64,000 nt of DNA from Sphingomonas sp. Mn802worker (GTDB lineage: Bacteria; Pseudomonadota; Alphaproteobacteria; Sphingomonadales; Sphingomonadaceae): NCBI RefSeq assembly GCF_000382485.1, contig NZ_AORY01000002.1, positions 186,001 to 250,000 of the forward strand, read 5' to 3'. Shown piece by piece: positions 33,899-44,321 of the stretch (position 1 is its first letter; each line of letters opens with the position of its first letter). Below the pieces are notes generated by a model. The model was given only the letters and a program-made list of their open reading frames with translations. It did no database searches and was not told the origin of the DNA. Made by a program: the position numbers and the translations under genes.

Positions 33899-35086
33899 AT
33901 GTCGGTACCGGGTCTGCTTGCGGGAGCGCAGGCCGCGGATTATCGCGGCGGCTCGATGCCGATTGCCTGCAACCCTGACGATCAACGCTTCGGCCTTGCG
34001 CGGCACGTAGTGCTGCCCGGGCCGCTCCAACTCGACGGTGGCGCAACGCTGTCACCGGTCGAGATCGCGTATGAGACGTACGGCACGCTCGACGCGCGTG
34101 CCGGCAACGCGATCCTCGTTTGTCATGCGCTGACCGGCGACCATCATGTAGCCAGCGCGCATCCGCGCACCGGCAAGCCGGGCTGGTGGCAGCGGATGGT
34201 CGGGCCGGGCAAGCCGATCGACACCGACCGCTTCTTCGTCATCTGCGCCAACGTGCTGGGCAGTTGCATGGGATCGTCCGGGCCGGCCTCGATCAATCCC
34301 GTGACGGCACGTGCCTGGGGCATGACGTTTCCGGTCATCACGATCCGCGACATGGTGCGCGCGCAAGCACTGCTGCTCGATCATCTCGGCATCAATCGGC
34401 TGGCGGCGGTGGTCGGTGGATCGATGGGCGGGATGCAGGCGCTCAGCTGGGCCGCGACCTGTCCGGCGCGCGTCGCGGCGGCGATGGTGATCGCATCGAC
34501 CGCGCGCCACACCGCGCAGAACATCGCCTTTCACGAGGTGGGGCGGCAGGCGGTGATGGCCGATCCGAACTGGCGCGGCGGCGATTACTACAGCGGCGAC
34601 GCGCCCGCGCGCGGACTGGCCGTAGCGCGGATGGCGGCGCACATCACCTACCTGTCCGAGGCCGGGCTGACCGAGAAGTTCGGGCGCCGGTTGCAGGCGC
34701 GTGAGGCGAAAAGCTTCGGCTTCGATGCCGATTTCCAGGTCGAAAGCTACCTGCGTCATCAGGGATTGAGCTTCACCGACCGGTTCGACGCCAATTCCTA
34801 CCTCTATATCACGCGCGCGATGGATTATTACGATCTGGCGGAGGAGCATGGCGGGCAGTTGGCGCGCGCGTTCGATGCCGCGACGCGCTTCTGCCTCGTC
34901 AGCTTCGACACCGATTGGCTCTACCCGACCGCGGAGTCGCGCGCGGTCGTGCAGGCATTGAACGCCGCCGGTGCGCCGGTCAGCTTCGTCGAACTGTCGA
35001 GCCCGTACGGGCATGACGCGTTCCTGCTCGACTCGCCCGAACTCGACCGCATCGTCGCGGGTTTCCTGCGCGAGGCACGGGCGTGA
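33899..35086 (+). CDS. metX: Homoserine O-acyltransferase MetX
   Basis: Alpha/beta hydrolase-fold enzyme that acylates homoserine for methionine synthesis. Signature elements: [19 protein letters not shown], the nucleophile Ser in [10 protein letters not shown], Asp in [10 protein letters not shown] and His in [10 protein letters not shown]. 395 aa. Whether acetyl- or succinyl-CoA is used cannot be decided by eye. It is followed by a GNAT gene and metW with GTGA overlaps, forming a three-gene unit typical of sphingomonads. Confidence 0.93.
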   Translation: MSVPGLLAGAQAADYRGGSMPIACNPDDQRFGLARHVVLPGPLQLDGGATLSPVEIAYETYGTLDARAGNAILVCHALTGDHHVASAHPRTGKPGWWQRMVGPGKPIDTDRFFVICANVLGSCMGSSGPASINPVTARAWGMTFPVITIRDMVRAQALLLDHLGINRLAAVVGGSMGGMQALSWAATCPARVAAAMVIASTARHTAQNIAFHEVGRQAVMADPNWRGGDYYSGDAPARGLAVARMAAHITYLSEAGLTEKFGRRLQAREAKSFGFDADFQVESYLRHQGLSFTDRFDANSYLYITRAMDYYDLAEEHGGQLARAFDAATRFCLVSFDTDWLYPTAESRAVVQALNAAGAPVSFVELSSPYGHDAFLLDSPELDRIVAGFLREARA

Positions 35087-35517
35087 TCGCGCTAGACGAT
35101 ACTCCCTCCCGGCTCGATGTCGCTCGGGTGCACGGCTGGCTGGCATCAAGCTACTGGTCGCCCGGGATCGAACGATCTTTGGTCGAGCGTGCGGTGGCGG
35201 GATCGCACTGCCTCGGCGCCTATGATGCGACCGGCGCGCAGTGCGGGTTCGCGCGGATGATCACCGATCGCGCGACCTTCGCGTGGCTGGCCGACGTATG
35301 GGTCGACGAGGCGGTACGCGGGCAGGGGATAGGGCGGGCGATGGTGCGCTGGTTCCTCGACCATCCCGATTACGCCGGAATCCGCCGCATCGGCCTGACC
35401 ACCGCCGACGCGCACGGCGTCTATGCGGCGCTGGGCTTCACGCCGCTGATGCGGCCTGAGCGCTACATGGAACGGCTGGCGCCCGCGTTCGCCGCGATGC
35501 TGGCGGAGGTCTCGTGA
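35083..35517 (+). CDS. GNAT-family N-acetyltransferase
   Basis: 144 aa GNAT fold with the acetyl-CoA loop in [15 protein letters not shown] (Q/RxxGxG/A) and beta-4 [29 protein letters not shown] is the usual C-terminal substrate part. Overlaps metX and metW by 4 bp each. The substrate is unknown; position between methionine genes suggests a link to amino acid metabolism, which is only inference. Confidence 0.88.
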   Translation: MIALDDTPSRLDVARVHGWLASSYWSPGIERSLVERAVAGSHCLGAYDATGAQCGFARMITDRATFAWLADVWVDEAVRGQGIGRAMVRWFLDHPDYAGIRRIGLTTADAHGVYAALGFTPLMRPERYMERLAPAFAAMLAEVS

Positions 35518-36167
35518 CTAGCCCGGTGACGCTGCGTCCCGATCTGGCGATCATCGCCGCTAATGTGGCCGCGGGCGCCCGCGTGCTCGATGTCGGGTGC
35601 GGGACGGGCGACCTGATGGCCGCGCTGCGCGACCGGTCGGGCGTCGATGCGCGCGGGCTGGAGATCGATGCGATCAAGGTCGCCGACGCGGTCGCGCGCG
35701 GGCTGAGCGTGATCCAGGGCGACGCCGACGTGGATCTGGCGGGCTACCCCGATGCGAGCTTCGATTATGCGATCCTCAGCCAGACCTTGCAGACTGCGCG
35801 CGCGCCGCATCTGGTGCTCGACCATCTGTTGCGGATCGGACGGCGTGCGTTCGTCAGCTTCCCCAATTTCGCGCACTGGCGCGTCCGGCTGTCGCTCTTG
35901 TGGGGCGGGCGGATGCCAGTGACGCGGCTGCTGCCCGAGGAGTGGTACGACACGCCCAATATCCACCATGTGACGATCGACGACTTTCGCGGTTTCCTGC
36001 GCGACCGCGGCATCGCGGTGGAGCGTGCCTGGTTCCTGTCGGGCGATCAGGAGATCGGCGGCGCGGCGGCGAACTTTATGGCCGAACATGCGGTGTTCCT
36101 GCTTGCCCGGAACCAAGAAGATTGCTCAAGGTTAAGTGAAACGTTCCGACACCAATCAGAGACCTAG
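35514..36167 (+). CDS. metW: Methionine biosynthesis protein MetW
   Basis: SAM-dependent methyltransferase-fold protein: VLDVGCGTGDLMAAL (motif I), GLEIDAIKVADAVARG, then FDYAILSQTLQ and SFPNFAHWRVRLSLLWGGRMP, which are highly characteristic of MetW. MetW associates with MetX and is needed for its activity in some bacteria. It overlaps the GNAT gene by 4 bp. The C-terminal ~15 residues after LLARNQ are probably poorly conserved. Confidence 0.93.
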   Translation: MTSPVTLRPDLAIIAANVAAGARVLDVGCGTGDLMAALRDRSGVDARGLEIDAIKVADAVARGLSVIQGDADVDLAGYPDASFDYAILSQTLQTARAPHLVLDHLLRIGRRAFVSFPNFAHWRVRLSLLWGGRMPVTRLLPEEWYDTPNIHHVTIDDFRGFLRDRGIAVERAWFLSGDQEIGGAAANFMAEHAVFLLARNQEDCSRLSETFRHQSET

Positions 36168-36177
36168 CTTCCGGCCG

Positions 36178-36576
36178 ATGTCAAAGACCGCGCTCATCGT
36201 CGAAGACGAGATCTTCGTGGCCCTCGACCTGGAACGTATCCTGGTCGACGCGGGCTATGAGGTCGGCGGTATCGCCGCCGATAGCGCGCAGGCATTGGCG
36301 GCGGCACCCGCTTGCTCGTTCGCCTTTGTCGACGTGAACCTGCGCGACGGACCGACCGGCCCCGCGATCGCCGAACGCATCGCGCGCGATTACGGCGTAA
36401 AGGTTGTCTTCGTGACCGCCAATCCGGGGCAGATCGGCCATGTGCCCGACGCACTCGGTTACGTACGCAAGCCCTTCAGCGATCAAGCGATCCTGACGGC
36501 GGCGGCCGTCGCGGCTGCCGGCAGCGCCGATTGTCCCGCCGACGTCGAGTTCGTCAGGCTAGACCAGCACGGCTGA
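36178..36576 (+). CDS. Single-domain response regulator
   Basis: Stand-alone receiver domain, 132 aa from ATG 36178 (MSKTALIVEDE). Acidic pocket VEDE, phospho-Asp in FVDVNLRDG, Thr in VFVTANPG and Lys in YVRKPFS are present; no output domain. The frame is open from 36136 inside metW, but the domain begins at 36178. It is convergent with, and its tail overlaps by 23 bp, an HWE histidine kinase gene that is its likely partner. Confidence 0.87.
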   Translation: MSKTALIVEDEIFVALDLERILVDAGYEVGGIAADSAQALAAAPACSFAFVDVNLRDGPTGPAIAERIARDYGVKVVFVTANPGQIGHVPDALGYVRKPFSDQAILTAAAVAAAGSADCPADVEFVRLDQHG

Positions 36577-38110
36577 ACGCCGACCGCGGCGCACGTAGCG
36601 TCATTGCCAGACCACCGGGTAGCCAGTCGCGCTCGATCTTGCCGCCCAGCTGACGCACCGCCGACATCTCGATCAACTGCGTTCCAAACCCGACATGGTC
36701 GCTTGCGCCATTGAGCGTCGGACCGCCCGTTTCCCGCCACGTCATCACGACATTGTCTTCAGCAAGGTGGATCGCAAGCGCGACGTGCCCGTCTCCGTCC
36801 GACAGCGCGCCGTACTTCGTCGCGTTGGTGGCGAGTTCGTGAAACAGCAGCGCCAGGGGCGTGGCGGCACGATCGTCGACCGTCAGGTCGTTGCCCGTGA
36901 CGCTGATCCGCGCATGATCGGCCGCCTGATAGGGCAGGAACAGCTGGTCGAGCAGCCCGTGCAGGCTGTCCTGCGCACCGTGCGGGCGCGACTGCGGACT
37001 GTGCGGGCGTACGAAATCGTGCGCGCGACCCAGCGCGGTGATCCGCTGGCGCAGGTCGGTCGCGACCGGTGCGAAGCCGGGATGGCTGCGCGCGGCGAAC
37101 TGGATCAGCCCGGAGATGACCGAGAAGATGTTCTTGATCCGGTGCGACAGTTCCTGGCTGATGATCTCCCGCTGCTCGAGCGCGAGCTTCTGTTCGTGAA
37201 TGTCGGTGCAGGTGCCGAACCAGCGCGTGACGCGCCCGTCGTGGTCGCGGATCGGCAGCGCGCGACCCAGCACCCAGCGATAGCTGCCATCGTGGTGCCG
37301 CAAGCGATACTCGATCTGGTACGGATCGCCAGTCGTGAGCGAATGCTGCCACCTTGCCCAGGCGCGCTCCTGATCGTCGGGATGGAACACACCGTTCCAC
37401 TCCGCGCCATCAGTCGACCCCTCAGGCATGCCGGTGAATTCGTACCAGCGTGCATTATAATAATCATGATAACCATCAGGCAGGGTCGACCAGACCATCT
37501 GCGGCATCGTGTCGGCCAGCGTGCGGAAGCGCGTGTCGCTGTCAAAGGCGGCGCGGCGCGCGTCATTCTCCGCCGCGCGCCATGCCGCCCCGTCACGAGA
37601 GTCGCGCAGCCGCGCCAGCACGTTGGCGGCGAGCACGGTCAGCCCTTCGCGTTCAAGTTCGCTCAACCCCGCACGCGGCTGGTGATCGATGATGCACAGC
37701 GAGCCGAGCGGTATGCCATCATCGCTGACAAGCGGCGCGCCGGCGTAGAAGCGGACCTGCATCTCGCCGGTGACGAGCGGATTGTCGGCGAAGCGTGCGT
37801 CTAGGGCGGCGTCAGGCACCACCATCACGCCCGCGTTCCACATCGCGTGTGCGCACAGGCTCTGCTCGCGCGGCGTCTCCTCCGCATCGGTACCGGTGTG
37901 CGACAGGAACAGCTGGCGATGTTCCTGCACCAGGCTGACGAGCGCGATCGGCGCGTTGCACAGCCGGGCGGCAAAATCGGTGATCTGGCGCAGCGCAGCC
38001 GAATTGCGCAGGCCGTCGATCTGATACGCGTCGAGCGCCGCAGCGCGACGCGCCTCGTCGATCAGCCAGCCGCGCGAGACGGGCTCTGTAGCAGGCGGGT
38101 GGGTACTCAC
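36554..38110 (-). CDS. GAF-PAS sensor histidine kinase, HWE family
   Basis: 518 aa, soluble. The GAF domain (about residues 30-170; LCNAPIALVSLVQEHRQLFL, GSLCIIDHQPRAG) is followed by a PAS domain (about 190-310; WSTLPDGYHDYYNARWYEFTG) and an HWE core with acceptor His in QELSHRIKN, N-box FHELATNATKYGAL and WRETGGP. It probably senses a small ligand or redox state and phosphorylates the adjacent response regulator (inference from position). It starts directly after ssb, on the same strand. Confidence 0.92.
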   Translation of the reverse strand: MSTHPPATEPVSRGWLIDEARRAAALDAYQIDGLRNSAALRQITDFAARLCNAPIALVSLVQEHRQLFLSHTGTDAEETPREQSLCAHAMWNAGVMVVPDAALDARFADNPLVTGEMQVRFYAGAPLVSDDGIPLGSLCIIDHQPRAGLSELEREGLTVLAANVLARLRDSRDGAAWRAAENDARRAAFDSDTRFRTLADTMPQMVWSTLPDGYHDYYNARWYEFTGMPEGSTDGAEWNGVFHPDDQERAWARWQHSLTTGDPYQIEYRLRHHDGSYRWVLGRALPIRDHDGRVTRWFGTCTDIHEQKLALEQREIISQELSHRIKNIFSVISGLIQFAARSHPGFAPVATDLRQRITALGRAHDFVRPHSPQSRPHGAQDSLHGLLDQLFLPYQAADHARISVTGNDLTVDDRAATPLALLFHELATNATKYGALSDGDGHVALAIHLAEDNVVMTWRETGGPTLNGASDHVGFGTQLIEMSAVRQLGGKIERDWLPGGLAMTLRAPRSAFSRAGLA

Positions 38111-38671
38111 TTAGAACGGGACGTCGTCGTCGAGATCGTCCGCGTAGCCGCCACCGAAATTGCCGGACCCGCCCGAGCTGCCGCCACCCGACGAGCCGCC
38201 GCGCGAACCGCCGCCGAAGCCGCCGCCGCTGCGCGCGCCGCCACGACCGCCGCCACCGCCGCCGAAGTCGTCACCGCCGCCGAAATCGTCACGGCCGCCA
38301 CCGCCGCCGCTGTTGCCGCCGGGGCCATCGAGCATCGTCAGCGTCGCACCCGGACCCTGCAGCACGATCTCGGTCGAGTAACGATCCTGACCCTGCTGGT
38401 CCTGCCACTTACGCGTCTGCAACTGACCTTCGATGTATACCTTCGAGCCCTTGCGCAGATACCGCTCGGCCACGCCTGCCAGTCCTTCGCCGAAGATCGC
38501 GACCGAATGCCATTCGGTACGCTCCTTCTTCTCGCCGGTGCTGCGGTCCTTCCACGATTCCGACGTGGCGATGCGCAGGTTGACCACCTTGCCGCCGTTC
38601 TGGAACGAGCGCGATTCGGGGTCGCGCCCGAGATTGCCGACGATGATGACCTTGTTGACGCTGCCTGCCAT
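38111..38671 (-). CDS. ssb: Single-stranded DNA-binding protein
   Basis: The OB fold occupies residues 1-~110 ([51 protein letters not shown]). A long Gly-rich tail follows and ends in the protein-interaction tip DDLDDDVPF. It protects ssDNA in replication, repair and recombination. 186 aa, normal. It ends against the HWE kinase start (38110), which is an unusual downstream neighbour, and lies 10 bp after feoB on the same strand. Confidence 0.97.
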   Translation of the reverse strand: MAGSVNKVIIVGNLGRDPESRSFQNGGKVVNLRIATSESWKDRSTGEKKERTEWHSVAIFGEGLAGVAERYLRKGSKVYIEGQLQTRKWQDQQGQDRYSTEIVLQGPGATLTMLDGPGGNSGGGGGRDDFGGGDDFGGGGGGRGGARSGGGFGGGSRGGSSGGGSSGGSGNFGGGYADDLDDDVPF

Positions 38672-38681
38672 TCCTGCCTCT

Positions 38682-40535
38682 TCAAAGGCCGACGGCGACC
38701 GCCAGCCAATAGGTGATACCCGCCATCACGTACGCGGCGGCGAACAGATAGCCTACCATGAACAGCGGCCACTTCCACCCGTTCGTCTCGCGCCTGGTCA
38801 CCGCGATCGTCGAGATACACTGCGGCGCGAACACGAACCACATCAGGAACGCAAGCGCGGTCGGCAGGGTCCAGCGATGGCGCAGATTGTCGACGATCGT
38901 CCGCTCGCCCTTCGCATCCTCGGGATCGTCGACCGCATAGACGGTGCCGATCGCCGCCACCGCGACCTCGCGCGCCGCCATCGCCGGGATCAGCGCCAGC
39001 GCGATGTCGCGGTTGAACCCGATCGGGCGCACCGCGACCTCGATACCGTTGGCGATCCGCCCTGCGACTGAATAGTTGACTTGGCTTTGCCCCGCCGGAG
39101 CCTTGGGGAACGACAGCAGCGCCCACAGGATCACGGTGGTGAGCGCAATGGTGGTCCCTGCGCGTTTCAGGAAGATATAGGCGCGCTGCCACAGCCCGAT
39201 CGCGACGTCGCGCAGGCGCGGCATCTGATACTTCGGCATTTCCATCATGAAGCCCGACGATGCGCCCTGCGTGACCGTGCGGCGCAGCACCAGCGCGGCG
39301 ATGAACGCCCCCACGATGCCGAGCAGGTAGAGCACCAGCAGCACCAGCCCCTGTAATCCGACAAAGCCCGCTACCCGCGTGTTGGGAATGAAGGCACCGA
39401 TGATGATCGTGTAGACCGGCAGCCGCGCCGAACAGGTCATCAGCGGCGCGATCAGGATCGTGGTCAGCCGGTCTTTCTCGTCGTCGATCGTGCGCGTCGC
39501 CATGATGCCGGGCACCGCGCAGGCGAAGGACGAGAGCAGCGGGATGAACGCACGCCCGGACAGGCCGACGCGGCTCATCATCCGGTCCATCAGGAACGCC
39601 GCGCGCACCATATAGCCCGATGCCTCCAGCACCAGGATGAAGGCGAACAGGATCAGGATCTGCGGCAGGAAGACGACGACCGCGCCTACCCCTGCGATCA
39701 CGCCGTCGGTCAGCAGCGAGCGGACGAAGCCGTCGGGCATCGCACCGCGGATGGTGCCCTCAATTGCGGCGAACGCGTCCTCGATCCACGCGATCGGCGC
39801 CTCCGACCAGGTGAACACCGCCTGGAACATGACGAACAGCAGCGCGACGAGCAGGACGGGTCCGATGACCGGGTGGAGCGCGACCGCGTCGAGCGCGTGG
39901 TTCCAGCGCCGTACCGGCGACTCGCTGACCGTCGCCGCATTGGCGATCCGGCGCGCGCGGCGTTGCAGCACGCCGATCTCCTCGGGCGTGGTATCAAGCG
40001 ACGCAGGCGCGGGCGTGCGCTGGCCGAGCAGCGCGCCAAGCTGCGTCTTCAACCCGTTGATCCCGCGGCGGCGCACCGCGACGGTCGGCACGACCGGTAC
40101 GCCCAGTTCGCGCGCCAGCACCTCGGGATCGAGCGTCAGCCCGTCGCGCTCGGCCAGATCGACCATGTTGAGCGCGACCACGACGGGCAGCTTCAACGCG
40201 ATCAGCTGGAGGGCGAAGCGCAGGTGATTGTCGAGGTTGGACGCGTCGACCACCACGATCATCGCGTCGGGTCGCCGCTCGAACCCGCCGCGCCCGGTCA
40301 CGACATCGACCGTCACGCGTTCATCGGCGGAGGCGGGATCGAGGCTGTAGGTGCCGGGCAGGTCGACCAGTTCGATCGGGCGGCCGTCGTCGAGCGACAG
40401 GCGACCGGAATGGCGCTCAACCGTGACGCCGGGATAATTGCCGACTTTCTGCCGCGCGCCGGTCAGCGCGTTGAACAGCGCGCTCTTGCCGGCATTGGGA
40501 TTGCCGACCATCGCGACCAGCGGCGAGGCATACAT
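38682..40535 (-). CDS. feoB: Ferrous iron transporter FeoB
   Basis: N-terminal G domain: G1 [13 protein letters not shown]2/G3 [11 protein letters not shown] and DLPGTYSL, G4 [10 protein letters not shown] membrane part of two Gate-type halves follows ([38 protein letters not shown]). 617 aa is at the short end for FeoB, lacking the long C-terminal extension of enterobacteria. It imports Fe2+ across the inner membrane, GTP-driven. feoA precedes it by 30 bp on the same strand. Confidence 0.95.
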   Translation of the reverse strand: MYASPLVAMVGNPNAGKSALFNALTGARQKVGNYPGVTVERHSGRLSLDDGRPIELVDLPGTYSLDPASADERVTVDVVTGRGGFERRPDAMIVVVDASNLDNHLRFALQLIALKLPVVVALNMVDLAERDGLTLDPEVLARELGVPVVPTVAVRRRGINGLKTQLGALLGQRTPAPASLDTTPEEIGVLQRRARRIANAATVSESPVRRWNHALDAVALHPVIGPVLLVALLFVMFQAVFTWSEAPIAWIEDAFAAIEGTIRGAMPDGFVRSLLTDGVIAGVGAVVVFLPQILILFAFILVLEASGYMVRAAFLMDRMMSRVGLSGRAFIPLLSSFACAVPGIMATRTIDDEKDRLTTILIAPLMTCSARLPVYTIIIGAFIPNTRVAGFVGLQGLVLLVLYLLGIVGAFIAALVLRRTVTQGASSGFMMEMPKYQMPRLRDVAIGLWQRAYIFLKRAGTTIALTTVILWALLSFPKAPAGQSQVNYSVAGRIANGIEVAVRPIGFNRDIALALIPAMAAREVAVAAIGTVYAVDDPEDAKGERTIVDNLRHRWTLPTALAFLMWFVFAPQCISTIAVTRRETNGWKWPLFMVGYLFAAAYVMAGITYWLAVAVGL

Positions 40536-40565
40536 ATCAGCCGGCGTTTGCGATGACGGCGACGA

Positions 40566-40829
40566 TCACTCGGCCGGCAGCGGATCGACCGACACGCGCA
40601 CCGCACCTGCGACCGCGCGGCGCAGCGCCACCGTCATGCGGCCGATCCGGCAGGCAATCGGCCCGCCACCAAAGCGCGCGCGGTGGAGCACCTCGATCGC
40701 AACGCCCGCATCGAACCCCAGTTCGCGCAGCCGCCGCGCCTCCGGCATCGCTAGTCGCGTCCACTCGATCGAGTCGACGGTTGCGGCCTGGTGGCGCGGG
40801 AGGGTTTCGAGGTTGAGCGGCGCGGTCAC
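40566..40829 (-). CDS. feoA: Ferrous iron transport protein FeoA
   Basis: 87-aa SH3-like protein with the FeoA pattern ARRLRELGFDAGVAIEVLHRA, then GGGPIACRIGRMTVALRR and a final VSVDPL. It is thought to modulate FeoB. It is the first gene of a feoA-feoB operon. No Fur box is clearly recognisable upstream by eye, though a short AT-rich patch lies near 40850-40870 in front of the gene. Confidence 0.88.
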   Translation of the reverse strand: MTAPLNLETLPRHQAATVDSIEWTRLAMPEARRLRELGFDAGVAIEVLHRARFGGGPIACRIGRMTVALRRAVAGAVRVSVDPLPAE

Positions 40830-40880
40830 CTGATCTGTATAAGTCGCCTGCGATTGATTATCAATAACTCACATCGGCGA

Positions 40881-41573
40881 TCATGCGACCGGGTAGCGCA
40901 TCCGTCCGACAAAGCGCGACAGGCTGGGGCGATAGCGCGTGCGCGCCGTGGCGTTCGCCTTCGCTTTCTCGATCGCCATGATGTTGTCGATACGGCGCGA
41001 CAGGAACGCGCGCGTCTCCGCATGACCGTCGCTGTCGTCGTCGAGGAAAACGGTGATCGTCGACGCGTAAGTGGCGAGCAGCATCGCGCGCTTAGTGTAG
41101 TGGTTGTAATCGGTCGCGGTGTCGCCCGCGAGCCGCCACATCCGGTCCGCGCTGCGCCACCCGAGCCGAGCGGCGCGCGCGACGTTGGTCGGCAGCGCGA
41201 GGATCGCGATCGCGCGGCGCAGCGATTCGCGATCGGGTGCGAGTATGTCGAGCCGCGTTTCAATCAAAGCGGTGATGCGCTGGCGGATCTTCATCGCGGC
41301 GAGCACGTCGGCGGGCAGGCGCGCCGCCATCTCGGCATCGACGTGGTCGAACCACGCGTCGATCATTGCCAGCGCGCCGCGGTCGAATGCGAGACGCGCC
41401 ACGTCACGGTCGATCCCAGCGCCTTCCGCGGCATAGTCGCGCGCTGCGTCGCCCCAGCCATCGAACGCGGCGTTGCTGGCGATTGCGGGCGCGAGCTGCT
41501 GCCGCACCTCGTCGAGTGTCAGGTCGGCGGGGTCGTGCGCTGCTGCTTTATCGGCCATCGTATCCGTCATCAC
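40881..41573 (-). CDS. COQ9-family ubiquinone biosynthesis protein
   Basis: 230 aa. LTLDEVRQQLAPAIASNAAFDGWGDAARDYAA at the start and the lipid-binding C-terminal part (ALPTNVARAARLGWRSADRMWRLAGD, DYNHYTKRAML) match bacterial COQ9 proteins, which present ubiquinone precursors to hydroxylase. It is an all-helical TetR-like fold without DNA-binding role. It lies between feoA and an EamA transporter on the same strand. Confidence 0.88.
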   Translation of the reverse strand: MMTDTMADKAAAHDPADLTLDEVRQQLAPAIASNAAFDGWGDAARDYAAEGAGIDRDVARLAFDRGALAMIDAWFDHVDAEMAARLPADVLAAMKIRQRITALIETRLDILAPDRESLRRAIAILALPTNVARAARLGWRSADRMWRLAGDTATDYNHYTKRAMLLATYASTITVFLDDDSDGHAETRAFLSRRIDNIMAIEKAKANATARTRYRPSLSRFVGRMRYPVA

Positions 41574-41608
41574 CGCTCCTCGTGTCCCGCGCGCGCCACC
41601 GCCGATTT

Positions 41609-42625
41609 CTATACTTGGGGGCTGCGACGCACCAGCACCAGCGCCGCCGCAACCATCGCCGCCCCGAACAGGTCGGGCGCGGCAAGTGCCTCGCCATAGA
41701 CGATCCAGCCGATCGTTGCCGCCACCATCGGCTGGATCAGAAGCGCGAGCCCGACGACAAGCGGGCTCAACTTGCCGAGCGCGTAGATCATGCAGCCCTG
41801 TCCGAGCACCTGGCTAACGAGCGCCAGGCCGATCAGCGGCCACCAGCCGGTCGGCACGATCCGCTCGCCGAGCAAAGCCGCAATCACCAGCAGCGGCACC
41901 AAAGCGCTGAGCGAGGAAAGCGCCAGCGCCGGCCACGGCGCCATCGTCCGACGCACCCCCGACATCAGCACGAAATAGATTGCGTAGAGCACGCCCGCAA
42001 ACACGCACAGCAGGTCGCCGACCAAATGCCGCGAATCGAGTTGGTACGACCGTCCCATCAGCAACGCCGCCCCGAGCGCCGCGAGCAGCAGCGCTGTCCC
42101 TTGCGTCCGCGAGGGCCAGGCGCGCGCAACGATGAAGCCGTAAATCGGAAAGATGAAGGTCGCCGAATTGCCGAACAGCGTCGCATTGGCGAGCGTCGTC
42201 TGCAGGATGCCGATATGCCAGCTGCCCAGGTCGAGCGAGAAGGCGACGCCTGCGAGCGCCAGCAGCACCCACAGCTTGCCCGGCAGGCGTAGCGCCGAGG
42301 CGCGCGTGCCGCTCAGAAGCGCGAGCACGACGATCAGCGGCAATGCCAGCGCCATTCGCCAAAAGGCGGCGGCGACCGGTCCGGTGTCGGCCAGCCGGAC
42401 GAACCACGGCCCGAACGCGAGCGCGACGTTGGCGACGACGACCGCGAGCAGCGGCAGCGCCGGTGCGCCCTCGCCCGCGTGGCCGCTCTTGCCGTTACCG
42501 AGCGGCATCGGACCCGGGATCGGCACCGCGTCGTTGCGGACGTTCGTGCCGGCGTGCGGAACCTCGTCACGGTCGAACGCGCTTGGCGGCGACGAAGCAT
42601 TTCTTGGGCGCGCGGGCTGGTGCAT
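41609..42625 (-). CDS. EamA/DMT-superfamily membrane transporter
   Basis: About ten hydrophobic helices after a cytoplasmic N-terminus of ~55 residues rich in Pro/Gly. Two EamA repeats are visible: first starting LLAVVVANVALAFGPWFVRLA, second starting GDLLCVFAGVLYAIYFVLM and ending VAATIGWIVYGEALAAPDL. Substrates of this superfamily are metabolites such as amino acids; this one is unknown. The N-terminal extension may be overcalled; an internal ATG near residue 40 (MPLGNGKSG) is a possible start. Confidence 0.85.
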   Translation of the reverse strand: MHQPARPRNASSPPSAFDRDEVPHAGTNVRNDAVPIPGPMPLGNGKSGHAGEGAPALPLLAVVVANVALAFGPWFVRLADTGPVAAAFWRMALALPLIVVLALLSGTRASALRLPGKLWVLLALAGVAFSLDLGSWHIGILQTTLANATLFGNSATFIFPIYGFIVARAWPSRTQGTALLLAALGAALLMGRSYQLDSRHLVGDLLCVFAGVLYAIYFVLMSGVRRTMAPWPALALSSLSALVPLLVIAALLGERIVPTGWWPLIGLALVSQVLGQGCMIYALGKLSPLVVGLALLIQPMVAATIGWIVYGEALAAPDLFGAAMVAAALVLVRRSPQV

Positions 42626-42689
42626 GGCGCCCCTTAGCGTCCTATCTGTGCGGCGTCAGGTAGCTGAATGAAACGGAAAGGCCTCTTCA

Positions 42690-43772
42690 ATGCCCAGCCT
42701 GTTCGACCCCATTACCCTTGGCGCGATCGAAGCGCCCAATCGCATTCTCATGGCGCCGCTGACCCGTTCGCGCGCCACCAAGGATCACGTGCCGACCGAT
42801 CTGATGATCGACTATTATCGCCAGCGCGCCTCCGCCGGGCTGATCATCTCCGAGGCGACGGGCATCAGCCGGCAGGGGCTCGGCTGGCCGAGCACGCCAG
42901 GGCTGTGGAGCGAGGAGCAGGTCGAGGCGTGGAAGCCGGTCACCGCGGCGGTGCACGAGGCGGGTGGGCGCATCGTCGCGCAATTGTGGCACATGGGCCG
43001 GCTCGCGCGTCCCGACGTCAACGGGCTGGAGCCGGTCTCTTCCTCGACCAAGCGTGCGCCCTACCACGATCCCGATCCGGCGAAGAACCCGTACGGCACG
43101 CCGCGCGCGCTGAGCGTGGACGAGATTCGCTCGACGCTCGACGATTACGCTGCCGCATCGCGTAACGCGATCGCCGCCGGGTTCGACGGCGTGCAGATCC
43201 ACGGCGCCAACGGCTATCTGATCGACCAATTCCTGCGCGACAACACCAACGATCGTGAGGATGACTATGGCGGGTCGCCGGAGAACCGCATCCGCCTGAT
43301 GCGCGAGGTGACCGAGCGCGTCGTCGCCGTGGTGGGGGCGGGCCGTACCTCGATCCGCCTGTCGCCCAACGGCGAGACGCAGGGCGCCGACGACAGCGAT
43401 CCCGAGGCCGTCTTCGTGCCCGCGGCACGCGCGCTGAACGATCTCGGCATCGGCTTCCTCGAACTGCGCGAGGTCGGGCCCGAGGGTACGTTCGGCACCA
43501 CCGACGTGCCGAAGCTAAGCCCGAAGATTCGCGAGGTGTTCGCCGGCCCGCTGGTGCTCAACCAGGATTACACGCAGGAGGCGGGGCAGGCCGATCTCGA
43601 TTCAGGCGTGGCCGACGCGGTCGCCTGGGGCCGGCTGTGGATCGCCAACCCCGATCTGGTGGAGCGTTTCCGCACCGGGGCGGGCTTCAACAAGCCCAAT
43701 CCGAAGACGTTCTACACGCCCGGACCTAAGGGCTATGTCGATTATCCCGCACTGGAGCGTGCGGACGCGTGA
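42690..43772 (+). CDS. Old yellow enzyme-family alkene reductase
   Basis: FMN-dependent NAD(P)H reductase for activated double bonds or nitro-esters. Motifs: LFDPITLGAIEAPNRILMAPLTRSRA (N-terminal strand and FMN site), IVAQLWHMGRLA, the active-site pair His/Asn in IHGANGYLIDQFL, DYGGSPENR, and the FMN phosphate site near AWGRLWIANPDL. 360 aa, NemA-like. The real substrate is unknown; roles in detoxifying electrophiles are common. It is monocistronic, ending in a hairpin terminator. Confidence 0.93.
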   Translation: MPSLFDPITLGAIEAPNRILMAPLTRSRATKDHVPTDLMIDYYRQRASAGLIISEATGISRQGLGWPSTPGLWSEEQVEAWKPVTAAVHEAGGRIVAQLWHMGRLARPDVNGLEPVSSSTKRAPYHDPDPAKNPYGTPRALSVDEIRSTLDDYAAASRNAIAAGFDGVQIHGANGYLIDQFLRDNTNDREDDYGGSPENRIRLMREVTERVVAVVGAGRTSIRLSPNGETQGADDSDPEAVFVPAARALNDLGIGFLELREVGPEGTFGTTDVPKLSPKIREVFAGPLVLNQDYTQEAGQADLDSGVADAVAWGRLWIANPDLVERFRTGAGFNKPNPKTFYTPGPKGYVDYPALERADA

Positions 43773-43779
43773 CCAAGCT

Positions 43780-43803
43780 GCCCCGCCGTGGTCGCGGCGG
43801 GGC
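43780..43803. terminator. Bidirectional hairpin terminator
   Basis: A perfect 9-bp stem GCCCCGCCG/CGGCGGGGC with a 6-base loop lies between the convergent old yellow enzyme gene and the 43807-44313 gene. There is no long T-run, but position supports a terminator. Confidence 0.6.
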
Positions 43804-43806
43804 GCT

Positions 43807-44313
43807 TCAAGCCGGGGCGGCGTAGCGATCGATCAGTGACGTCGTGCCGGCGCGCAGCCGCTCGCGCACCGTCGGATTGAACGAGACGGCGGCGAGCGCG
43901 AACAACACCGGAAAGCTCGACCAGGCTAGCATCAGCAGTAATGCAGGTGTGACGATGAGCAGCAGGAGAGCGGCAAAACCGGCCCAGCGGACGATCTTTG
44001 CGCGCGCCGGGTCCAGCGTCACCACGCGCGGCGCGCGATCGTCGTAGAAGGCACGCGTCGTGAAGCTGACCGTACCATCGAAGCGGGTGGCGCGGGGCAA
44101 TCCACCGGGCTTTCGCTGAGCGCTCGTGCGCGGGACGGCGGGGCGCACGACCTGATCCAGCATCAGCGGCGTGTCCACGCGCGCCGCGTCGAGGGAGGAT
44201 GCGGAGCCCGCGAACCTTGAGCTGCCGGCGACCGGCTTACCGCTCGCCGTGTCGATCACCTCCAGCCGCCGCCCACGCTCCACGACGCGGAAGCGGGTGG
44301 GCGGCATGTCCAT
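43807..44313 (-). CDS. Hypothetical membrane protein at end of the riboflavin operon
   Basis: 168 aa. The N-terminal ~100 residues are polar (RFRVVERGRRLEVIDTASGK, then a basic Pro-containing stretch). Two close hydrophobic helices follow (about 112-130 and 132-148; WAGFAALLLLIVTPALLLML and FPVLFALAAVSF), then a short basic tail. No family recognised. It lies 8 bp after ribH on the same strand and may be a passive operon member. Confidence 0.7.
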   Translation of the reverse strand: MDMPPTRFRVVERGRRLEVIDTASGKPVAGSSRFAGSASSLDAARVDTPLMLDQVVRPAVPRTSAQRKPGGLPRATRFDGTVSFTTRAFYDDRAPRVVTLDPARAKIVRWAGFAALLLLIVTPALLLMLAWSSFPVLFALAAVSFNPTVRERLRAGTTSLIDRYAAPA

Positions 44314-44321
44314 CGCTCGGG

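Noticed and set aside
38111..38671. Gly-rich repeats at 38150-38330 as a DNA repeat element
   Set aside because: They encode the normal low-complexity linker of SSB, ending in DDDVPF.
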